Assembly: GCA_024138025.1 (NCBI GenBank)
Contig: JAMXBD010000092.1
Span: 620,001-684,000, forward strand
DNA from: Combretum micranthum
Taxonomy: Eukaryota; Streptophyta; Magnoliopsida; Myrtales; Combretaceae
DNA: 64,000 bases
Direction of reading: 5' to 3'
In this document: one piece after another, positions 56,556-64,000 of the stretch
Numbering within the stretch: position 1 is the first letter of the stretch
Layout of the letters: every line of letters begins with the position of its first letter
The notes under the pieces: generated by a model
What the model saw: only the letters and a program-made list of their open reading frames with translations
What the model was told of the DNA's origin: nothing
The model's database searches: none
Made by a program: the position numbers and the translations under genes

Positions 56556-58179
56556 GGTATGCTACGTTGCGTGTGGGAAAATTAAATGAAAAAAAAGAGT
56601 AAGAATGATTTTTTTTAAGAAGAATAAATGAGAAAGAAGAGAAGAAAAGAGAGAGTGTGTGTGGAGTAGAGTATGGTTAGATTACAAGAGAAGAGCGAGA
56701 AGTAATCATTCAATAAGATAAATACAAAAAGTAACTTTGATATTTGACTTTTTTTTTTCATGAATTAAATTGGATTCACTTAATAATAATAAAATGTTTT
56801 GGAAAAGAATCTACATTTACATTTACCCATAGTAATGCATTTATCAAAAGGGTTAATATAAAAATAAGTGGAAAAAAGAAAACATTGTAGATTTAGCTTT
56901 TTGGTACATACCCATTAAAAAATTGTGAAGTTGTGTGGATTTAAATATTGTGACTCCAATCTAAGAATAATTGCTATATAATTTAGAGAATTATGTATTG
57001 GACAAGAGTGCACAACACCAACCCCAAACCCGCGCCCCCCCCCCCCCCCCGGGCATCTTACTTGTATTTTTGCCTAGATTTAGGGGTTTTTTACATATAG
57101 TCTATAGCGGTTATTCCCGTCTTCTTTCCTCTTTTTTGTTTTTTTTTTTTTCCTTCTCTTTGGTTCATTGAAATTTACATAATTTATTCGGAACAATAAT
57201 CAAATTCAATTTGATTGTAGCAACATCATCTATAATAAATCAGCCTTTTGTCGGTGCGAAAAGACACTTGCAAAATAGGAGGATGAGATGGATGAAGCTT
57301 CGCAGTGGCATTTCCCATTCAACCGCTTGACGAATCCAAAGCCGAGTGGATGAACAATAATAATCACCCTGCTGTCCCTGAAATATTTTTGGATAAGTTG
57401 AGGAAATGGATAATGGAAACTTTCTTTTCACCTCTTACCGAACCATTAAAATAATTATTAAAACTATATAACAAGCATTTTAATAATCTGATCACATTTG
57501 TATATAAGTTTAAACTATTCAATAATTTTTGGAGATCAATCTCATAAAATAAAAATAAAATAAGATGGTACCTGCTCTTCTCGATTGTGGAATACTTGCA
57601 AAGTTATTCTTGGGTGAACGATTATCTTTTCAATACATTTCTATTTCGATGTTCACTTAGCATAAAAGAAAAATAAAACAACAAATTATTAGAGTAAAAG
57701 TAAAAAATCTATAATGCTCTCTCATTTTTATCACATAGAGATAACAATTGTATAGGTAATATTTTCAAGACTTAAAGCATTTATAATAAAGATTGAATAT
57801 AAATTATAGCAATTCATGTGTGTGGGAACATGAATTTACATAATATCATTTCATTACAAATTTTCATTATCCTCGATTAAACACCATAATAACAATTTTA
57901 CATAGAATAGTAAAGGAATAAACAATTACTTCCCTCAAATGAAGGGACTCAAAAGCTCTCTTCAAGCTGAATAATAGTAACTATACAAGTTTTGTATCGA
58001 AAATTTATATTTAATGTATCCTTATAAAAGCTTACGGTGGTACTCGGCAAACAGATCCGGAAGATAAAAAATTATCCAATCTTTTGCCTACTACTTAACG
58101 GTGAAGCAAAATTTATTATATGAACAAAAAAGTTCACTTCTTTTTCTTTTACTTAGTCCAACTCCACAATCTGAAAATA
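55533..58179. other. Gene-free region with simple repeats
   Basis: No supported gene; short frames at 56107-56367, 56971-57171 and 57240-57431 show no domain. It contains (AT)n at 56516-56551, a run of about 18 C at 57033-57050 and a T run near 57128-57150. Confidence 0.45.
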
Positions 58180-58390
58180 TACGGCCTATTTGTATTGTCA
58201 GTATTTCACCAGTATCTATATCGGTTTTATATCAGTTTCAGTTTAGTATCGATTTAAAAGTTACTGTTTGGAGAGCTATCAGTTTCAGTTCAGTATTGAT
58301 TTGAAAACTTATGTATAGAAAGTTGTCTATTTCAGTTTAGTATCAGTTTGGTATAATCTTATGTTTTATAATTTTGTTTTTGGTTTATTT
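58180..58390. mobile_element. Probable second Tourist-like MITE copy (ends unclear)
   Basis: CGGCCTATTTGTATTGTCAGTATTTCACC followed by TATATCGGTTTTATATCAGTTTCAGTTTAGTATC resembles 26769-26870 (GGGTCTGTTTAGATTGTCAG... TTTATATCGGTTCGATATCGGTATCAGTTTA). The right end is not defined. Confidence 0.4.
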
Positions 58391-58618
58391 TTAAATTAAC
58401 AATATCTTTATTAATTAGCATCTTTCTTATTTTACTATTATTTTGAAAATGACATTAATTTCATTAAAGTATAACCTTAAACTTGTAATTATCATTTCTC
58501 AGTACCATTATTACTATTGTAAACACTTAGAGCTCATTAATACAATAAAGAATCAATGACGGAGTCAGAACTCATCATCAAAACTAAAATAGACAAAATA
58601 CTGTTCAACATGCAACAT

Positions 58619-59850
58619 CTATCGACCACGACGATATACTGTCAAACCCAAAGCTATTGAATCACGTGCAACATCCATCCATAAATTGTTACTTAATTCA
58701 AGTGTACTGCTACCCTCTGATTTGTCTTCACCGCTAGTACAATCATATCCACTAGAACATTCTTTTGCGAGACCATTCCTAATATACAAATCATTGATAT
58801 CATTTTGAACAATAAAAATATGTATAGCAATAGTAGCAACGACTATCTTTATTTGCTTAACCAATTTATACAGTAGCATGTTGTGGAGAATATGAAACCT
58901 ATTCTTCCATATTTCAAATATTCTCTCTATGATGTTTCTTAGCGACAAATGTATATGACTAAATAGTTCTTTTGGACTCCATGGTGGACCACCCATTCAA
59001 TGCTCAAACCCACGATACCACTCTCCTCTGTAAGGAGTTAAGAACTCCTTCTTATTTGGAAACCTCAAATCCAATCGGTAGAATTTACCTATAAAAAAAA
59101 TTTCAATTACCACAGTTGCCAACAAACTTGCGCCATGCCTTACAAAAGTGTACGTTGGAAAATCATCACTTACCGAGGGGTAGCACCAGAAAATTGTATC
59201 TTGGATCTCTAAGTACCATAACCAACACGTTTGCATCATGGCTTTAACCATCTACACCATAAATACAAATCTATAACCAAAGTCACAAACAACCAACAAG
59301 TTTTGCGAAACTTTGCCATTTCTATTCATATATATATGATCCTTCATCTTCTAAAACATGTGCCGTAACATGTGATCCATCCATTACTCTAATGCAACCC
59401 TAGGAAAAAATGAAGAAATGAACGTCAATTTGATACTAGTTTCATGCTACGTGCATCTCATGTGTACAGTATTATTCCAACCTAGAAAAATTTATAAAAT
59501 CCTATGTTTTTATTATTATCGCTAGACTTTCACGAAATTGAGGATCACTTTATTGTATTATAGTATGTAAGAATCACAAAATTGCATCCAATGCTTCATT
59601 AAATTAACTAAAGATAGTTTTCAACGAATGTTAGGACACTTCTTGCATAAATTTTGTAGACACATCCTGCCTAACTATAACTAGGAAAATCCTAAGTTTT
59701 TCCGCACTCAACATGCCTTTGTTGTCCCAAGGCCATATTGTATCAAAGTCCCACATAATTAGCGAAATAATGTTGGACTCATCTAAAACAAGTTATGGCA
59801 TCTTGTCGAATTCGGGTGGTTGAAGAGCTCATTAATAAATTGTGCTTTAG
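58619..59850 (-). pseudogene. PIF/Harbinger transposase (DDE), frameshifted
   Basis: PIF/Harbinger transposases cut and paste DNA elements together with a Myb-like partner. Minus-strand text, high to low coordinates: a decayed helical N-terminal part near 59850-59650, then GCIRVMDGSHVTAHV at about 59400 (first catalytic Asp), NGKVSQNLLVVCDFGYRFVF (about 59320-59260), and the frame 59251-58997 with GKFYRLDLRFPNKKEFLTPYRG (second Asp). The frame 58996-58619 follows with PKELFSHIHLSLRNIIERIFEIWKNRF (catalytic Glu in NIIER). The three acidic residues survive, but stops and at least two frame changes mean it is inactive. The second half runs directly on from a TGA at 58997-58999. Confidence 0.82.
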
Positions 59851-60179
59851 TTCTTGCCGAGTTGTAGCATGGATTTTTACCGAACAAGTTTCTATCCATT
59901 ATAAGATAGAGCATGCTTACTATTGCAATCTCATCATATCAATCACCTGTCATACCTTTGCTACAAGAAGTCAAGTTCAAAACACAATATTTCAAAATCA
60001 TTCCTCTCAAAAAAAAATTAGAGAGAAGGAAAAAAAAAAACATTCCACCTTTTTTTACTGCATTTAACCAGCAACAAATAAAAGAATACACACCATATAA
60101 TAAAACAATAACAAAAACATGCATGTTAGTTCGTGGTTCTTTTTGCTATCTCATGTAAGAGAAATTCAATTTTAACGTT

Positions 60180-61020
60180 GTTATTTGGACAAGAAAAATA
60201 AAAATCCCTCATTTTTTCATCCACAAAAATGTCTGTTGCATCTAAACCTATCTAGCTATTCCATATCACTGCTGGGAAGGCTCAAATGTCCTTCATAACC
60301 ACCATAATGCTCGGATATTGTTTTTCATTGCCAACAGTCATGCCACTACTTGAACTCTAAGCCTGCAGTGTGGCAATCAAATTACCTAAATCATTGGTGA
60401 GATCATCCCTCAAGTATCGACCTTTTTCGATCTGTTTTTTTTCCCCGTTACTAGTAGGTAGCTGTTTTCATTTTGTTGACGGTTCACCCTTATGTGAATA
60501 AAGCTAAACCGGGTCATCTTCAAGTAGGGAAGTATCCATCGAATCAACAAACCGTGGATCCTCATCTAAATCCTCACTAACTTCAGGGTTGTCTTCTGGG
60601 GAGGTATGGATGAATTGGGTGCCCACCCTCTACGATTTGTCCTCTTTGAGCTGGTCTTTATATCTTAATCCCTCCACACGAAATTAGAGAATGCTATCAT
60701 TTTTTATCCTCTTATATTCCTCCATCATCATAAAAGGGGAATAATCAAATAGGATTACAAAAGATCAATTATCCAAAAGTTGGTTATATAGATGTATTTG
60801 TTCCATGGCCTCCCACCATTGATTAGGCATGTTAAAAGTGTGACTACTATCATTCCAACCCACTTATGAAGAAACATATCTTGTCAACTAGTTCCATTTG
60901 GACCATAACTTCCTTAACGTATCCCATTTTGTATGAAGCTTCTTGGGAGTAAATGATCTCCCTCTAGCTTATTGCATTTTAACGACTATTGCTACAAATG
61001 TGCTAGGCTTCAAATGTCCA
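60180..61020 (-). pseudogene. Harbinger-associated Myb/SANT-like protein remnant
   Basis: Minus-strand text: LKPSTFVAIVVKMQ (about 61010), KLHTKWDTLRKLWSKWN, LTRYVSS.VGWNDSSHTF, NMPNQWWEAMEQIHLYNQLL (about 60830-60780), then a Asp/Glu-rich tail with EDLDEDPRFVDSMDTSLLED at about 60580-60520. This is the Myb/SANT-like DNA-binding protein that accompanies PIF/Harbinger transposase. It lies upstream of the transposase on the same strand, the usual two-gene arrangement. Stops (for example in the first helix) show decay. Terminal inverted repeats of the parent element were not identified. Confidence 0.7.
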
Positions 61021-62480
61021 TAGGCTCACTTCCCTAATTGAACTTGCTCAACACAAAATTTAATAAAGGCAATTTTGTAGCTTTTGCTCTAATGAGCCCT
61101 ATCAATCATTCAATTAGTTCACAAAATTAAAAGGATACACAAACAATACACATGCACCCACACACGGAGACCCATGCCCCCCTCCTCCCCCCTCCACCCC
61201 CCTCCTTCCTACTGTTCTGCAAGCATACACATAGACCCATGACCCCCTCTCTCTATTCAACACGCACACACATGGCCACCCCCTACGCTATACATCCCAC
61301 ACACAAAGATAACTCAACCCTCCTTTCGATAATGCATGCCCTATCATCAGCCAACAGACACCCCACATGCCTCACAACAAACTCGCAGAAGCCCCCATAT
61401 TCCTTATATTAGACCTACAAATGCCCCATACCAGCCCCCACACCCCACACACTAGACCTACACATGCCTTACATTAAGCTGCCTCCCCCTCCCCCCCTCC
61501 TCTTCTCTTCCTCTCCACTATTGCATTACGCACACCACTACATACCATGCCTGCACTAGCCCATGCACAAATACATACCTACACACACATACGCCAACAC
61601 CACCATCGCACACACTTACACACCACCAGTCTCGCACATGCCATAACCTACACAAGCCCTAACTAGCCCCACCACTGCCATGCACACACACCAATCAGTC
61701 CTAAGCCCACAAAAAAGAAAAAGAAAAAAATTAAAGAGGAATCATCTTCAAGCATGAACATTTGAACCCATGTTAGAGGTCAATCTGGTCTTTCAGTAAT
61801 CTTCAAAGGTTAACGATCAGCATAATCCTATCAAACGATGATGGGTCGTCTCTCCTCCTTTCTCACACTCTCTCTTTTTCTCTCATGTTCTCTCTCTCTC
61901 TCACTCTATGCAAACCCCCCATCCGATCCACCACCTAATTTATGCAAATTCAAATTTCCTATTCGCCCCGTGATTATAGGATAGTAAGGGTAGGCATGAC
62001 ATGATGATTCTTTTGAGAGCTACCAGTATGGAAATCTTTATGTATAATTTTTTTTTTTTTTTTTTTTTTGGGTGGGTATGTGTATTTAAGGGGGTGGGGA
62101 TGTTGGGGTTGGGGCATATATTGGTGTTGTCAAACTTTGTTGCAAAGTGAAGTAGAAATGTTAGGGCAGAATAGGAATGTTACGTGGATATGTTGTGGGC
62201 AAGTGGTAACAAAGGAAAAATAAGAATTGATAAATAAACATGATGTCTTTTTTTTTTTCTTTTTTTGTCTTTTTGGCATGGTCAAGTTAAGGCACTTTTT
62301 CAAACCAAACAGCTGTTTTTGGGCTGACAACACACTAATGCTATGCTAAACCTAGGGTCTCTTTCCAAACAACACCTAAAACAATTTCAATTCTATAAAT
62401 TCTTCAAACTCTAAAATCTCGTATGTTCTACATACTTTAACCATTTTTAGTCCCACAAATTGTGTTATTACCATGGCAAC
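61021..62480. other. Gene-free region with C-rich and CA-rich low complexity
   Basis: 61140-61720 is unusually rich in C, with repeated CCCC and CACACA runs (for example 61175-61206). TC-rich sequence lies at 61850-61910, a T run at 62048-62069 and another at 62247-62266. Frames here (61152-61412, 62130-62333) reflect the biased composition. No gene is supported. Confidence 0.5.
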
Positions 62481-62490
62481 ATTCTCTTCA

Positions 62491-62788
62491 ATTCAAAATT
62501 AAACTTGCAAGGATTTTTTATCCATGCAAGTGTAAGTTAACATAACAAATAGTTTGACAAAACTGTAAACTTTAACGAATCCATAAAAATTATAACATTT
62601 TTATGTTGAATCTTGATTTGAAATATATCAATTATACAAATCCTTTTGAAAAGTCTAAGATAAGCAAATACCATGTCAAAACGATTATTTAAGGGATGAT
62701 AAAATATAAAGGAGTATTTATATTTAATAGCATCCCATATAACGAAACCCTAAAACTTTCAAACACAAGATATGACTTAGCGAAAGAT
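62491..62788 (+). repeat. Direct repeat unit 1 (about 0.3 kb)
   Basis: It matches 62839-63163 closely: TTAAACTTGCAAGG, GTGTAAGTTAACAT.ACAAATAGTTT, GAATCCATAA.AATTATAACATTTTT, AGCAAATACCA, then TATTTAATAGCATCCCA and CCCTAAAACTTTCAAACACAAGA. The two copies are offset by about 350 bp. Confidence 0.8.
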
Positions 62789-62838
62789 AGGGATCTTATA
62801 ATAAAAGCTCCCTTAGGATGTTGTTATATATAAATACT

Positions 62839-63163
62839 CTTCAATTTAAGATTAAACTTGCAAGGTTTTTCAATCTATGTAATAGTGTAAGTTAACATGA
62901 CAAATAGTTTCACAAAATCGTAAACTTTAATGAATCCATAACAATTATAACATTTTTTTTATTGAATCTTGATTTGAAGATGTATTGATTATACAAATCG
63001 TTTTGACGAGTATGATCCTATGACTTCTATCTAAAATAAGCAAATACCACATCAAAAAGATTCGTTAAGAGACGATAAAATATGAAAGAATATTTATATT
63101 TAATAGCATCCCAAATTATGAAACCCTAAAACTTTCAAACACAAGATATGACTTAGCAAAAGT
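62839..63163 (+). repeat. Direct repeat unit 2 (about 0.32 kb)
   Basis: Second copy of the unit at 62491-62788, slightly longer because of an inserted segment near 63010-63035. No coding content; nature unknown. Confidence 0.8.
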
Positions 63164-64000
63164 TGAATTGTCTTGGTTATGGCCTACCTATTTACATCCT
63201 ATTTAATATAGAAGCAGTTCACCCCTCCATGAGCTCAAGTATATGAAGCGAGTGTGTATACATCATAAGTTCCATAAAAGACAAGACCCCAACTTATAAA
63301 ATAACTATTGACGAAGTCATAATTGATAAAAATACCTTTGTAACAATCGAGGGTGTTATAATTCCTACATATCTTGTAAGTATTGTCTGTATGTGAGCAT
63401 AACATGATGACAGGAATAGATTTATTATTTAACAAAAAAAAAAAGGAGGGGAGGCAGGATTTAGAAAACCAAATGAAAAGGATATGATATTTTATTAGTT
63501 GAATGAAGCAACGCAAGAAAGTTAATTATGAGCTATGGATATTGATTCATAAACTATCTAATCGATTTACGATAACATGATGTTTTATATTGGCTTTAAA
63601 ATATTGAAAACTTGTAGTCATTAGGATTGATACAATATTTATCAGCACAAATCTTTTAGTGGTATATATTATGTGAATTCTCAATAGATTTCATGTAAGA
63701 AGGTTTAATGTTTTTATACCAAGGGCTACATAAGTTCCATTGGCTACATGTCTTAGTAAGAAAGCACCTTTTGTACATTTTGTATTTACAAAAGTATTGA
63801 TTAACTTGGATGCGTTGCAGTGCAAAGTGGTAATTCTTTATATGTTTTCATCTTGGAAATAAGAGTAGTATGCAAAAATTGGTGCCTACATGTTGAACTT
63901 GAATAATAGGTAGCCTTGCTAAGATTTCTAAACCATAGATTTGAAGTTCAAAAGTTATCATATTTACTAAGGTAGTTTCTATTCGAAGGACTATCACATA
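63164..64000. other. Gene-free right end of the window
   Basis: AT-rich sequence with an A run at about 63434-63445. The minus-strand frame 63235-63516 has no recognisable domain. Nothing else seen. Confidence 0.45.

Noticed and set aside
57033..57050. Run of about 18 C as a structured motif
   Set aside because: Homopolymer, possibly length-variable or a sequencing artefact.
59795..60158. Two overlapping plus-strand frames
   Set aside because: Opposite strand of the Harbinger transposase and spacer; low-complexity Lys-rich ends.
1..64000. A CRISPR array, bacterial operon or phage-like system
   Set aside because: No regularly spaced short repeats, no dense same-strand gene clusters; all coding content is plant or plant-transposon.

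Overview
This 64 kb window is nuclear DNA of a flowering plant, most likely a eudicot. It is AT-rich. It carries two lectin receptor-like kinase copies, one SAUR auxin-response gene, and nested plant LTR retrotransposons of the Ty3/gypsy and Ty1/copia types, plus PIF/Harbinger, hAT-like and foldback DNA elements. By my count from annotated boundaries, roughly two thirds of the window is transposon-derived. No species can be named from the sequence. I saw no bacterial, CRISPR or organellar content and found no tRNA or rRNA gene by eye.

Host genes. An L-type lectin-domain receptor kinase (LecRK) occurs twice on the + strand, at 1002-2938 and about 28200-30096. The copies are closely similar from about 70 bp before the start into the 3' UTR, but each has its own frameshift in the lectin half. 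A second duplicated segment (about 24700-25100 and 30845-31220) lies downstream of each LecRK. Together they suggest an old tandem duplication. In copy 2 the LecRK-to-segment spacer is about 0.7 kb; in copy 1 the same spacer holds about 21.7 kb of retrotransposons. The SAUR gene at 25891-26136 is the only intact protein gene I can support.

Transposon layout. 3.0-5.26 kb: minus-strand Ty3/gypsy debris with two LTRs only 99 bp apart. 5.26-18.31 kb: a gag-only LTR element with a very long (about 4.8 kb) 3' LTR, into which a 3.2 kb solo LTR inserted (TSD TTCAA). 18.3-20.5 kb: the 3' end of a copia element. 20.5-21.9 kb: an Athila-like fragment. 22.15-24.7 kb: two minus-strand copia gag fragments. 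32.0-39.5 kb: a decayed but nearly full-length copia element whose 3' LTR is split by a 2.3 kb solo LTR (TSD ACATT). 40.8-51.2 kb: minus-strand gypsy elements, hosting a complete nested chromovirus at 43951-49149 (TSD ATTGT). 53.0-53.7 kb: a hAT-type non-autonomous element. 55.2-55.5 kb: a foldback MITE. 58.6-61.0 kb: a PIF/Harbinger element with both transposase and Myb-like remnants.

No coherent new multi-gene system is visible. The most unusual structures are the gag-only giant-LTR element with its internal tandem repeats, the chromovirus whose premature stops all look like single transitions, and the twin LecRK copies broken independently with very unequal transposon loading beside them.
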